Position numbers and translations under genes: made by a program. This document shows positions 16,868 through 25,696 of a stretch of 64,000 bases of DNA, piece after piece (positions within the stretch are counted from its first letter, which is position 1; each line of letters begins with the position of its first letter). Origin of the DNA: Pseudorhodoplanes sp049324435 (GTDB taxonomy: Bacteria; Pseudomonadota; Alphaproteobacteria; Rhizobiales; Xanthobacteraceae). The notes beneath the pieces were generated by a model. The model was not told the DNA's origin. It searched no databases and worked only from the letters and a program-made list of their open reading frames with translations. The stretch is from NCBI GenBank assembly GCA_049324435.1, contig JBMOOQ010000017.1:15106-79105 (forward strand), given 5' to 3'.

Positions 16868-17536
16868 TTGCGTCTCCTCGTAATCGAGGACGATCCCGAC
16901 TTGAACCGCCAGCTCGCAACCGCGCTGACCGATGCCGGCTATGTCGTCGATCGCGCGTTCGACGGCGAGGAGGGGCATTATCTCGGCGAGACCGAGCCTT
17001 ATGATGCAGTCATCCTCGACATCGGCCTTCCCAAGATGGATGGCATCTCGGTGCTGGAGGCCTGGCGGCGTGCCGGCCGCGCCATGCCGGTTCTGATGCT
17101 GACCGCGCGCGACCGCTGGAGCGACAAGGTTCAGGGTTTCGATGCCGGTGCGGACGACTACGTGCCGAAGCCGTTCCATATGGAAGAGGTTCTGGCACGG
17201 GTCCGCGCGCTGCTGCGCCGGTCGGTCGGCCATGCCAAGAGCGAATTCAATTGCGGGCCGGTGCGGCTCGACACGCGGACCGGCCGGGTCAGCGTTGACG
17301 GCAATCCGGTGCGGCTGACCAGCCACGAATACCGGCTTCTGTCTTACCTCATGCATCACACCGGGCGCGTGGTGTCTCGCACCGAGCTGGTCGAACATCT
17401 CTACGATCAGGATTTTGACCGCGATTCCAACACGATCGAGGTGTTCGTCGGCCGTATCCGCAAGAAGCTCGGTATCGACGTGATCCAGACCGTGCGCGGG
17501 CTCGGTTATCTCCTGACACCGCCCGATGCGCGCTGA
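16868..17536 (+). CDS. feuP: OmpR-family response regulator, FeuP-like
   Basis: The product has 222 aa. The receiver domain starts RLLVIEDDPDLNRQLATALT; the phospho-acceptor aspartate is in VILDIGLPKMDG, the lysine in DYVPKPFHMEE. The C-terminal winged helix shows TSHEYRLLSYLMHHTGRVVS and VFVGRIRKKLG. A TTG start at 16868 is chosen because GGAGG lies 10 bases upstream and the receiver begins directly after it; upstream frames would encode the end of the PepSY gene. The FeuP name rests on gene order and overall pattern, so treat it as provisional. Confidence 0.8.
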   Translation: MRLLVIEDDPDLNRQLATALTDAGYVVDRAFDGEEGHYLGETEPYDAVILDIGLPKMDGISVLEAWRRAGRAMPVLMLTARDRWSDKVQGFDAGADDYVPKPFHMEEVLARVRALLRRSVGHAKSEFNCGPVRLDTRTGRVSVDGNPVRLTSHEYRLLSYLMHHTGRVVSRTELVEHLYDQDFDRDSNTIEVFVGRIRKKLGIDVIQTVRGLGYLLTPPDAR

Positions 17537-17582
17537 TCGCGATGCGCGGTCCCAGACCGGACGGTGAGGAGCTCGCCGGCTG

Positions 17583-18950
17583 ATGCGCGCAAACTCTCTG
17601 GCATTACGGCTCTTTCTGTGGGCCGCAGGCTGGACGATTGCAATCGTGCTGATCACCGGAATTGTGCTGTCGTCGCTCTATCGGGGTGCGGTGGAGCGCG
17701 CATTCGACGGACGCCTTCAGGTCTATCTGCGTACCCTTGTGGCCGACCTTGCAGCGCCTGAAATTCCCGACGACAAGCTTGCCCAAGGCGTGAGCGAACC
17801 CTTGTTCGAACTGCCTTTGTCCGGCTGGTATTGGCAGGTCACAAAACTCGACAGCGCCAAACCGGAAGTTCATGCGTCGCGCTCGCTCTGGGATGGCGGC
17901 TTGCCGCGGCTGCCGGTGACGAGCCAGGCCGCTGCGGTGGGGGTGCGGTCCGGTTATGTCAACGGACCGGAAGATCAGAAACTGCGTCTGGTCGAACGCA
18001 ACGTCGATCTGGGCGAAGAAGGCAGTTATCTTGTCGCGGTCGCTGGCGATGCCGCCGAAATCGAGGACGATATCCGCAGCTTCAATCGTGCGTTGCTGAT
18101 CACCTTTTGTGCGCTGGCGCTCGTGTTGCTGCTGACGACGGCGCTTCAGGTGATTTTCGGGCTCGCGCCACTGAAGCGGATTTCGCAGCAGCTCGCTGCA
18201 ATCCGCTCCGGAGAGGCCGAGCGGCTGGAAGGCAATTTTCCGGTCGAAATCGCGCCGCTGGCGCGCGAGGCCAATGCGCTGCTCGATGCCAACCGGGAAA
18301 TCGTCGAGCGCGCACGTACCCATGTCGGCAACCTCGCGCATGCACTGAAGACGCCGCTCTCCGTCATCATGAACGAAGCCTCGGCGCATGCCGACGATAC
18401 AATCTCGCAGAAGGTCCGCGAGCAGACCGACATCATGCGCGACCAGATCGCGCGTCATTTGGAACGCGCACGCATGGCCGCGCGCCTGACCGTTCTCGGC
18501 ACCGTGACCGATGTCGCGCCGGTGGTGCAGTCCATCGCGCGCAGCATGGAAAAAATCCATCGCAGCAAGGATCTGCGGCTGCGGGTCGATGCGCCGGAGG
18601 ACGCGCAATTTCGCGGCGAGCGTCAGGATCTGGAAGAGATGGTCGGCAATCTGGTCGACAATGCCTGCAAATGGGCGCAGTCGCGGGTGTCAATCGAGGT
18701 GCTGAAGGAGCGCGCCGATGAGGATCGGCAGGTGGTCCGCATCATTGTCGATGACGACGGTCCGGGGCTCACGCCCGCCGAGCGCGAACAGGTGGCGCGG
18801 CGCGGCCGGAGGCTGGACGAAACCAAGCCCGGCTCCGGCCTCGGTCTGTCCATCGTAGTCGAACTTGCCGGCCTCTACGGCGGAAGTTTCACGCTCGGCA
18901 CCGCTCCGCTCGGCGGTTTGCGCGCGGAGCTGGTGCTGCCGGCGGCATAG
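17583..18950 (+). CDS. feuQ: Two-component sensor histidine kinase, FeuQ-like
   Basis: The product has 455 aa. There are two membrane segments (residues about 8-32 and 165-190) around a periplasmic domain, then a HAMP-like linker. The phospho-accepting histidine is in NLAHALKTPLSVIMNEA, and the ATPase motifs are NLVDNACKWA, DDDGPGL and GSGLGLSIV. It is the partner of the regulator 46 bases upstream. The ALKTPL variant of the H-box is typical of this PhoQ/FeuQ branch. Confidence 0.82.
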   Translation: MRANSLALRLFLWAAGWTIAIVLITGIVLSSLYRGAVERAFDGRLQVYLRTLVADLAAPEIPDDKLAQGVSEPLFELPLSGWYWQVTKLDSAKPEVHASRSLWDGGLPRLPVTSQAAAVGVRSGYVNGPEDQKLRLVERNVDLGEEGSYLVAVAGDAAEIEDDIRSFNRALLITFCALALVLLLTTALQVIFGLAPLKRISQQLAAIRSGEAERLEGNFPVEIAPLAREANALLDANREIVERARTHVGNLAHALKTPLSVIMNEASAHADDTISQKVREQTDIMRDQIARHLERARMAARLTVLGTVTDVAPVVQSIARSMEKIHRSKDLRLRVDAPEDAQFRGERQDLEEMVGNLVDNACKWAQSRVSIEVLKERADEDRQVVRIIVDDDGPGLTPAEREQVARRGRRLDETKPGSGLGLSIVVELAGLYGGSFTLGTAPLGGLRAELVLPAA

Positions 18951-19132
18951 GTCAGGGCGATGACTCTGGCGAGACCGAAATGTAAGATGCGCCGCAGATT
19001 CTTTACGTTTTGGTGTCTATATCGTCGGCCGGACGAATGCGGTCGCGGCCCAGCAAATGCCGCATTCCCTGTTGTTTAGTAAATGCCGGCCGCGGCCTTG
19101 CTGCGGCATCGGGGGGTAGCACCGGAGGGGGC

Positions 19133-19612
19133 ATGCGTTCGATCGGAATTGTCTTGGCAGCGGCGGCCTTTGTGGCTGGATGCGCCGGCGATCCCGCCAC
19201 TGGAACCGGGCCGCGGGAGAATACCGGAACCCTGGTCGGTGCCCTGGCGGGTGCTGCGATCGGCTCGCAGTTCGGGGGGGGCGGGACCGGCGAGCGTATC
19301 GCTGCCAGTGTCGCAGGTGCTGCCATCGGCGGGTTGATCGGCAACCGGATCGGCGCGGCGATGGACGACGAGGACAAGCGGCGCGCTTATGTCGCGCAGG
19401 TGGAGGCGCTGGATCGCGGCGCGTCCGGAGCGCCGGTCGGCTGGGAAAATCCGGATTCCGGGCGCCGGGGCACGATCGTGCCAGGTCCGCAATATGACCG
19501 GCGCGGCATGCAATGCCGCAGTTTCACGCACACGATCTACATCGATGGCCGCCCCCAGGTGGCACGCGGCGACGCTTGCCGCAATCCCGATGGAACCTGG
19601 ACGCTGGTCTGA
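19133..19612 (+). CDS. 17 kDa surface-antigen-like glycine-zipper lipoprotein
   Basis: The product has 159 aa with a lipoprotein signal (AAAAFVAGC, Cys18). A glycine-zipper segment (TLVGALAGAAIGSQFGGGGT, then ASVAGAAIGGLIGNRIGAAM) follows, as in 17 kDa surface antigens and SlyB/OmpA-like lipoproteins. The C-terminal domain (residues about 95-159) has QCRSFTHTIYIDGRPQVARG and a terminal DGTWTLV, matching the RT0821/Lpp0805 family. It is predicted to sit in the outer membrane. CGGAGGGG precedes the ATG. Confidence 0.85.
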   Translation: MRSIGIVLAAAAFVAGCAGDPATGTGPRENTGTLVGALAGAAIGSQFGGGGTGERIAASVAGAAIGGLIGNRIGAAMDDEDKRRAYVAQVEALDRGASGAPVGWENPDSGRRGTIVPGPQYDRRGMQCRSFTHTIYIDGRPQVARGDACRNPDGTWTLV

Positions 19613-19691
19613 TATCAGCCAGAGCGCACACCGCTTTTTAACGCCGCCGCGCTATGCGTAGGCTTCCAATTTGACGTGGCGAGTGGTGTGT

Positions 19692-21095
19692 ATGGCCGAC
19701 GGGGCTCTCGTCGAGCGGTTGCGGCAATATCTCAGGAGTTTGAGCCCTGAGGCGCGCGCGCTTTTGATGACGGAGCTCGAGCGTGCGGTATTGCGCGGCG
19801 AGGACGTTTCGGGCGCAGAGCTCGTTCTGCAGGAATTGCGCCGCGATGCCCGTGAAAGCGCCCGGCCAAAACGGCCCGGCAATCTGGCGCGACTGTTCTT
19901 TCAACCGCTCGAACCGGTTCTGGTCGATGACACTGCGACTCACAGCCATCCCGGCCGAATTGCGCGCGTCGTCCTGGAACCCGTCTGGGAGTGGATCTGC
20001 CGCGACCTGATGCCGGGTGAAGCCAAAGCTGTGACCGATCAGGTTGCGCGGGCCCTGGACGATGGCGATGCCGAACGCGCCGATGAACTCGCGAGCGGCT
20101 TTCAGGATCGTGCTGCGGTGCGGATCGAGGAGGCGCTCGCCGCCGCGAAATCAGATGACAAGGCGCGCCGGCGGCTGGCCGGCCAGATCGGGACCCCGCG
20201 CGCATTGCAGGACGCGGCTGCGATCCTGACTGTCATCAAGGCGCGGCGCACGCTCGCAGCCTTCGGCACACAATTGCCGAACCACATCAAGAGCCTCGAC
20301 GACAGCAACATCGCGTCCGTGAAGGCGATGATCGACTCGCTGGTGGCCAGAGAGCCGGCGCTGTTCGTCTATGTGCTCGTGATCACCATGAGCCGGCTGG
20401 GAGCGCCATGGCAATTGATCCGGCTCGCCACCCGGGCGGCCAATAGCGACAATGCCAGCCGGATTTCCGAAACGCCTTACGCCATCACGGTCGATATCGT
20501 GCTGGCCGAAATCCAGCGGCTGATCAATGAGCTCAAGTCGGAATTGCGATCCGGGCGTGGTGTCGGCATCGGCGCGCTGCTGAAAAGCATTCACGATGCC
20601 GCGCGCGGCATCCGTTCTGAGATCAATTTCTCCTATGAGTCGCCGTGGGCACGCGGCCTCGCCGCGCTTCGCACCCAGGTGTCCGACCTGCTGAAGGGCG
20701 AGATTGAGACGCTGCCGGGCCGCGTCCGCCGGCTGCTGCGGCCTCGCCCGATCAAGGAGATTGCGCCCAATTCCACGCTCGACGAGGCCGATGTGGCCGA
20801 AACCGAAGCGCAGATCGAGTTCGTCAATACCTGCCGGGTCTATGCGGGCGAACTGGCGTTGAGCGAACTGACCACACGGACGTGGTCGGATCTCGAGCAA
20901 TATCTCGACCCGGCGACGGCGTCCCTGGTCGAAAATCTGCGCGTGGCGGGCGATTCCGACCGCACGTTCCGGCAATCCCAGCTCGATGCCGCGGTGCGGT
21001 TCTGCCGCAAGGTGTTCGGCGAGGATTATGCCGCGATGATGCTCAAGGCCCGCGATATTGCGGCCGCGGCGGAGCGCAAGTCGGCGAAGGCCTGA
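19692..21095 (+). CDS. Conserved hypothetical protein, 467 aa
   Basis: No function is recognised. The protein is soluble-looking, helix-rich and charged: LRSLSPEARALLMTELERAV at the start, GEDVSGAELVLQELRRDARE next, an Arg-rich proline block ARPKRPGNLARLFFQPLEP, and a C-terminal FVNTCRVYAGELALSEL then FCRKVFGEDYAAMMLKARDI. No signal peptide or clear membrane span is seen. It stands between the surface lipoprotein and the cytochrome c maturation genes, transcribed with them. Its length and codon use look native. Confidence 0.65.
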   Translation: MADGALVERLRQYLRSLSPEARALLMTELERAVLRGEDVSGAELVLQELRRDARESARPKRPGNLARLFFQPLEPVLVDDTATHSHPGRIARVVLEPVWEWICRDLMPGEAKAVTDQVARALDDGDAERADELASGFQDRAAVRIEEALAAAKSDDKARRRLAGQIGTPRALQDAAAILTVIKARRTLAAFGTQLPNHIKSLDDSNIASVKAMIDSLVAREPALFVYVLVITMSRLGAPWQLIRLATRAANSDNASRISETPYAITVDIVLAEIQRLINELKSELRSGRGVGIGALLKSIHDAARGIRSEINFSYESPWARGLAALRTQVSDLLKGEIETLPGRVRRLLRPRPIKEIAPNSTLDEADVAETEAQIEFVNTCRVYAGELALSELTTRTWSDLEQYLDPATASLVENLRVAGDSDRTFRQSQLDAAVRFCRKVFGEDYAAMMLKARDIAAAAERKSAKA

Positions 21096-21172
21096 ACCGC
21101 GGCCCCCGGAGCTGGCGGCATCGCGGCCAGACTGGAGTGTCTGAGGCGCCTCAATCGGGACGTAGCGTCCGC

Positions 21173-21178
21173 TATAAT
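21173..21178 (+). promoter_or_regulatory. Possible -10 box upstream of ccmI
   Basis: A perfect TATAAT occurs about 77 bases before the ccmI start in an otherwise GC-rich 159-bp spacer. No good -35 hexamer is found at 16-18 bases upstream, so promoter activity is only a suggestion. Confidence 0.3.
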
Positions 21179-21254
21179 CCCGGCAGACCCGTGCGACACC
21201 GATCACCTGATCGGTATTTTGTGCGCCGCCCGCGGGTGATGTAAACCGGCCCGC

Positions 21255-22412
21255 ATGAGCCTGTACCTGATCCTGGCCCTGATGACCGCGGCGGCGATTT
21301 TCGCCGTGCTCTGGCCGTTGTCGCGCCATCCGAGGGAGGAGGCGGGCGCGGGGCACGATGTCGCGGTCTATCGCGATCAGCTCGACGAGATCGAGCGTGA
21401 CCGCAAGGCCGGGCTGATCGCGGACAGTGAGGCGGATGCGGCGCGGATCGAAATCTCGCGGCGTTTGCTGGCGGCGGCGGACATCGCCGGAACGCCGCCG
21501 GCCGCAATGGGATCGGCTTCGCCGCTCTGGCGGCGGCGGGCTGCTGCCCTGATCGCGCTGATCCTGCTGCCGGCATTGGCCGGTACACTCTATATTCGGT
21601 TGGGCTCGCCGCAGCTGCCGGGCGCGCCGCTCGCCGGGCGGATGGATGCGCCGCTGCAGAACCGTTCGATCGACAGTCTGGTCGCGCAGGTCGAGGCGCA
21701 TCTGGAAAAAAATCCTGACGACGGCCAGGGGTGGCAGGTGGTGGCGCCGGTCTATATGCGGATGGGCCGCTTCAACGATGCGGTTCGCGCAAGAGCGCAA
21801 GTGATCCGTCTGCTCGGTTCCACGGCGGAGCGGGAGGCCGATCTCGGCGAAGCGCAGGTAGCGGCCGCGAATGGTGTCGTCACCGCGGATGCCAAGGCGA
21901 CCTTCGAGCGTGCGCTGAGGGCGGATGCCGGCAACGTGAAGGCGCAGTATTTCTCCGGGCTCGCCGCCGAGCAGGATGGCAAGCCGCAGGAGGCAGCGCG
22001 AATCTGGCGCGCAATGCTTGCGGCGGCGCCGGCCAATGCGCCGTTCCGGCCATTGATTCGACAGTCGCTCGCGCGCGTGGAACCCAATGCGCGGGCGGAG
22101 ACCGCGCGGGCTGTCGAACCGAAAGCGGCCCAGCCCGGACCAACGCAGGAGGATATGGCGGCCGCCCAGCAGCTGACGCCGGAACAGCGCCAGGAGATGA
22201 TCCGCGGCATGGTGGACCGGCTGGCCGAGCGGTTGAAGACGGATTCGTCCGATTTCGAGGGCTGGTTGCGGCTGGTGCGCGCCTATGCCGTGATGGGCGA
22301 CAAGGAGAAGGCGCGGGACGCCTTCAACAGCGCCCGCAACACCATCGGCGACGACGCCGAAAAGAAGAAGCGGCTCGACGATCTGGCCAAACAGGTCGGC
22401 CTGGAAGGATGA
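21255..22412 (+). CDS. ccmI: Cytochrome c maturation protein CcmI
   Basis: The product has 385 aa (CycH in rhizobia). Two membrane segments (residues 1-22 and about 93-113) frame a cytoplasmic loop with the CcmI signature VAVYRDQLDEIERDRKAGLI. The periplasmic half holds TPR-like helices (WQVVAPVYMRMGRFNDAV; WLRLVRAYAVMGDKEKARD). It presents apocytochrome c to the haem ligation machinery. It is the first of four ccm genes with gaps of 12, -4 and 4 bases, so a single operon. Confidence 0.92.
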   Translation: MSLYLILALMTAAAIFAVLWPLSRHPREEAGAGHDVAVYRDQLDEIERDRKAGLIADSEADAARIEISRRLLAAADIAGTPPAAMGSASPLWRRRAAALIALILLPALAGTLYIRLGSPQLPGAPLAGRMDAPLQNRSIDSLVAQVEAHLEKNPDDGQGWQVVAPVYMRMGRFNDAVRARAQVIRLLGSTAEREADLGEAQVAAANGVVTADAKATFERALRADAGNVKAQYFSGLAAEQDGKPQEAARIWRAMLAAAPANAPFRPLIRQSLARVEPNARAETARAVEPKAAQPGPTQEDMAAAQQLTPEQRQEMIRGMVDRLAERLKTDSSDFEGWLRLVRAYAVMGDKEKARDAFNSARNTIGDDAEKKKRLDDLAKQVGLEG

Positions 22413-22424
22413 GGTGAAACGGCG

Positions 22425-22886
22425 ATGACGCGCAAACAGCGGCGTCTGGTATTGATCGGAGCGGGCGCCGTGGTGCTCGCGGTCGCAGCTGCGCTCGTGC
22501 TGACGGCGCTGCGCGATTCCATCGTGTTCTTCAACTCGCCGACCGATGTCGTCGAAAAGAAGGTGCAGGCCGGCACCCGCATCCGGCTCGGCGGGCTTGT
22601 GCAGCCCGGTACGGTGGTGCGCAAGGACGTGGACGCGACCTTCGATGTGACCGACGGCAAGAACGTGGTGCGCGTGACGTATCGCGGCATCCTGCCCGAT
22701 CTGTTCCGCGAAGGGCAGGGCGTGGTCGCGGAAGGCACGCTGATCGATGCAACCTCATTCCGCGCCGACAGCGTGCTCGCCAAACACGACGAGAATTACA
22801 TGCCGAAAGAAGTGGCCGATGCGCTGAAGAAGCAGGGTCACTGGAAGGACGATTACGGCAAGAAACCGGGCGGGGCGAAACAATGA
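22425..22886 (+). CDS. ccmE: Haem chaperone CcmE
   Basis: The product has 153 aa. One N-terminal membrane anchor (LVLIGAGAVVLAVAAALVLT) is followed by an OB-fold domain (GTRIRLGGLVQPGTVVRKDV; VTYRGILPDLFREGQGVVAEG). The haem-binding histidine is in LAKHDENYMPKE, the invariant HDENY motif. It ferries haem in the periplasm to CcmF. It overlaps ccmF by 4 bases (ATGA). Confidence 0.95.
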   Translation: MTRKQRRLVLIGAGAVVLAVAAALVLTALRDSIVFFNSPTDVVEKKVQAGTRIRLGGLVQPGTVVRKDVDATFDVTDGKNVVRVTYRGILPDLFREGQGVVAEGTLIDATSFRADSVLAKHDENYMPKEVADALKKQGHWKDDYGKKPGGAKQ

Positions 22887-24862
22887 TTGCCGAGGTCGGG
22901 CATTACGCCCTGGTACTGGCGCTGGCGCTGGCGCTGATCCAGGCGACGCTTCCGATCGCAGGCGCGCGGCTTAACGATCGCCTGCTGATGGGGATCGCCG
23001 AGCCGGTCGCGGTGGTGCAATTCCTGTTCGTTGCGCTGTCGTTTGCGGCGCTGACCACGCTCTACGTGACGTCCGACTTCTCGGTTCTCAATGTCTACGA
23101 AAACTCGCATTCAGCCAAGCCGCTGCTCTATAAGATCACCGGCGTATGGGGCAATCACGAAGGCTCCATGCTGCTGTGGGTGCTGATTCTCGCGCTGTTC
23201 GGCGCGCTGGTGGCGCTGTTCGGCGGCAACCTGCCGCAGACGCTGCGCGCAAACGTGCTCGGCGTCCAGGCCTGGATCGCCGCGGCCTTTTTCATCTTCA
23301 TTCTCGCCAGCTCGAATCCCTTTACCCGCGTGGCGCGGCCGCCTTTCGAGGGCCGCGACCTCAATCCGGTGTTGCAGGATATCGGGCTCGCGATCCATCC
23401 GCCGCTGCTCTATCTCGGCTATGTCGGCTTCTCGATCTCGTTCTCGTTTGCGGTGGCGGCGCTGATCGAAGGCCGCATCGATGCCGCCTGGGCGCGATGG
23501 GTGCGGCCATGGACGCTGGCCGCATGGTGTTTCCTGACGCTCGGCATTTCGATGGGCTCGTACTGGGCCTATTACGAGCTTGGCTGGGGCGGCTGGTGGT
23601 TCTGGGATCCGGTGGAGAACGCCTCGCTGATGCCCTGGCTTGCCGGCACCGCGCTCCTGCATTCGGCAGTGGTGATGGAAAAGCGCAACGCGCTGAAGGT
23701 CTGGACCATCCTGCTCGCCATCCTCACTTTTTCGCTCTCACTCCTTGGCACCTTCCTTGTCCGCTCCGGCGTGCTGACCTCGGTGCATACTTTTGCGACC
23801 GATCCGACGCGCGGCGTCTTTATCCTGTGCATCCTGGTCTTCTTCATCGGCGGATCGCTCGCGCTCTATGCGTGGCGGGCCTCCGCGCTGAAACAGGGCG
23901 GATTGTTCGCGCCGATTTCGCGCGAAGGCTCGCTCGTTCTCAACAATCTCCTGCTGACCACGGCCTGCGCCACCGTGTTCGTCGGCACGCTCTATCCGCT
24001 CGCGCTGGAATCGCTCACCGGCGACAAGATTTCCGTCGGCGCGCCGTTCTTCAACGCCACCTTCGGTCCGCTGTTTTTGCCACTGATGATCGCGATGCCG
24101 TTCGGGCCGCTGCTGGCCTGGAAGCGGGGCGATCTCTATGGCGCTGCGCAACGGCTGACCGCGGCGTTCGTCATCGCACTGGTCGCGATGGGGGCCACAA
24201 TTGCGATCACGCAGGGCGGACCGGTCCTCGCGCCGTTCCTGATCGGTGTTGCCTTCTTCGCAATGACCGGTGCGGTGATCGATATTGCCAAGCGCATTGC
24301 GCTGTTCCGCCAGCCGTTCGGTACGTCTCTGCGGCGGCTGTTCGGATTGCCGCGCTCGGCGCTCGGGACGGCGATCGCGCATTTCGGCCTCGGTGTGTGC
24401 CTTCTTGGCATCGCGTCGGAGGCCTATTACGGCGCCGAGCGCATTCTCTCGATGAAGCCCGGCCAATCGGTCGAGGTGCGCGGCTACGAGCTCACCTTCG
24501 ACAATCTCATCTCGCGCCCCGGTCCGAATTATCGCGAGCTGGTCGCGAAATTCACGGTGAAGTCGGGTGGCGAAACGCTTGGCGTGCTGGAGCCGTCCAA
24601 GCGCACATTTACTGCGCGCAGTTCATCGACCACCGAAGCGGCGCTAATGACGCGGGGCTTCAGCCAAATCTATCTGTCACTTGGCGACGCTGCCGACGAC
24701 GGCTCGATCGCAGTGCGGCTCTATCACAAACCGCTGGTGCTGCTGATCTGGCTCGGCACGGTGGTGATGGTGATCGGCGGGGTGTTCTCGCTCTCCGACC
24801 GGCGGTTGCGGGTCGGGGCGCCGCGCGCGGCGCGAAAGCCGAAGCTGCAGCCGGCGGAGTAG
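22883..24862 (+). CDS. ccmF: Cytochrome c haem lyase subunit CcmF
   Basis: The product has 659 aa with about 15 membrane segments. The WNHEGS-type motif appears as WGNHEGSMLLWVL, and the haem-handling WWD signature as WGGWWFWDPVENASLMPWL. Periplasmic histidines expected for haem ligation are present (for example AIHPPLLYLGYVG and SVHTFATDP). It joins haem to apocytochrome c with CcmH and CcmI. Confidence 0.95.
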   Translation: MIAEVGHYALVLALALALIQATLPIAGARLNDRLLMGIAEPVAVVQFLFVALSFAALTTLYVTSDFSVLNVYENSHSAKPLLYKITGVWGNHEGSMLLWVLILALFGALVALFGGNLPQTLRANVLGVQAWIAAAFFIFILASSNPFTRVARPPFEGRDLNPVLQDIGLAIHPPLLYLGYVGFSISFSFAVAALIEGRIDAAWARWVRPWTLAAWCFLTLGISMGSYWAYYELGWGGWWFWDPVENASLMPWLAGTALLHSAVVMEKRNALKVWTILLAILTFSLSLLGTFLVRSGVLTSVHTFATDPTRGVFILCILVFFIGGSLALYAWRASALKQGGLFAPISREGSLVLNNLLLTTACATVFVGTLYPLALESLTGDKISVGAPFFNATFGPLFLPLMIAMPFGPLLAWKRGDLYGAAQRLTAAFVIALVAMGATIAITQGGPVLAPFLIGVAFFAMTGAVIDIAKRIALFRQPFGTSLRRLFGLPRSALGTAIAHFGLGVCLLGIASEAYYGAERILSMKPGQSVEVRGYELTFDNLISRPGPNYRELVAKFTVKSGGETLGVLEPSKRTFTARSSSTTEAALMTRGFSQIYLSLGDAADDGSIAVRLYHKPLVLLIWLGTVVMVIGGVFSLSDRRLRVGAPRAARKPKLQPAE

Positions 24863-24866
24863 GGCG

Positions 24867-25367
24867 ATGCATGCACGAGGCCTTGCGCTCGGTTTCGCGC
24901 TTGCGATCATCACAGCGCTGCACGCGCTGCCGGCTCATGCTGTGCAGCCTGACGAAATTCTTCCCGATGCGAAGCTGGAAGAACGCGCGCGCAACCTGTC
25001 GCGCGAGCTGCGGTGCATGGTGTGCCAGAACCAGTCGATCGACGATTCCGATGCGCCGCTGGCGCGTGACCTGCGGCTTCTTGTCCGCGAGCGTCTGAAG
25101 GCCGGCGACAGCGACAAGCAGGTATTGGATTTCCTCACCGCGCGCTACGGCGATTTCGTGCTGCTCAATCCGCCGATGAATGCGAAGACGCTGCTGCTGT
25201 GGGTGCTGCCGGCCGGATTGCTGATCGTCGGCGGCATCGTGGTGGTGCTGGCGATACGGCGGCGCAGCGAAACCGCAACAGGTTCCGCGCCGGTCGCCGC
25301 CTTGACTGCGGAGGAAGAGCGTAGAATCGCCGCTCTGCTCGACAGCGATCCGCGAACGAAAGCATAG
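24867..25367 (+). CDS. ccmH: Cytochrome c maturation thioredoxin-fold protein CcmH
   Basis: The product has 166 aa. The signal peptide is followed by the diagnostic LRCMVCQNQSIDDSDAPLA segment, whose CMVC is the CXXC that reduces apocytochrome thiols. A membrane anchor follows (LLLWVLPAGLLIVGGIVVVL). It begins 4 bases after ccmF and closes the ccm operon. Confidence 0.94.
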   Translation: MHARGLALGFALAIITALHALPAHAVQPDEILPDAKLEERARNLSRELRCMVCQNQSIDDSDAPLARDLRLLVRERLKAGDSDKQVLDFLTARYGDFVLLNPPMNAKTLLLWVLPAGLLIVGGIVVVLAIRRRSETATGSAPVAALTAEEERRIAALLDSDPRTKA

Positions 25368-25696
25368 TGCGCGCTGCAACGGGGCAAGGCTACAGAGTCC
25401 GGATTTCTTCCGGCAGATGATGGCGTGAGTCGCGGCCGAAGCGACGGATTCGGCACGCGTTTTCCAATGGGCACGCAATTGTGTGACGTGCCACTGGTGT
25501 TCGGCGCGGCCAAAATCGCCGTAAGGCATTGAATATCAATACATTATCGTCACTTCGGCCATTACCAAAGTTTAATCCCCCCGACAGGTGACTGTAAGGC
25601 GCGCCCCCCCATCTTCATTCTCGGACGGCGCCGGGGATCATCCCAAGCGAGGCCTCCCCGGCTCGTAGCGAAATTCAAGACGATGGAGTGAACCTC
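25368..25696. other. Spacer between ccmH and the Do-type protease
   Basis: This is 329 bases without a convincing gene. It contains an AT-rich patch (about 25527-25575) in otherwise GC-rich sequence, the most likely place for the protease promoter, but no pair of hexamers with proper spacing could be assigned. No hairpin with a T-run marks the end of the ccm operon. Confidence 0.5.

Noticed and set aside
23146..25098. 650-codon frame overlapping ccmF and ccmH
   Set aside because: Same-strand shadow in another frame; CcmF and CcmH motifs fix the true frames.
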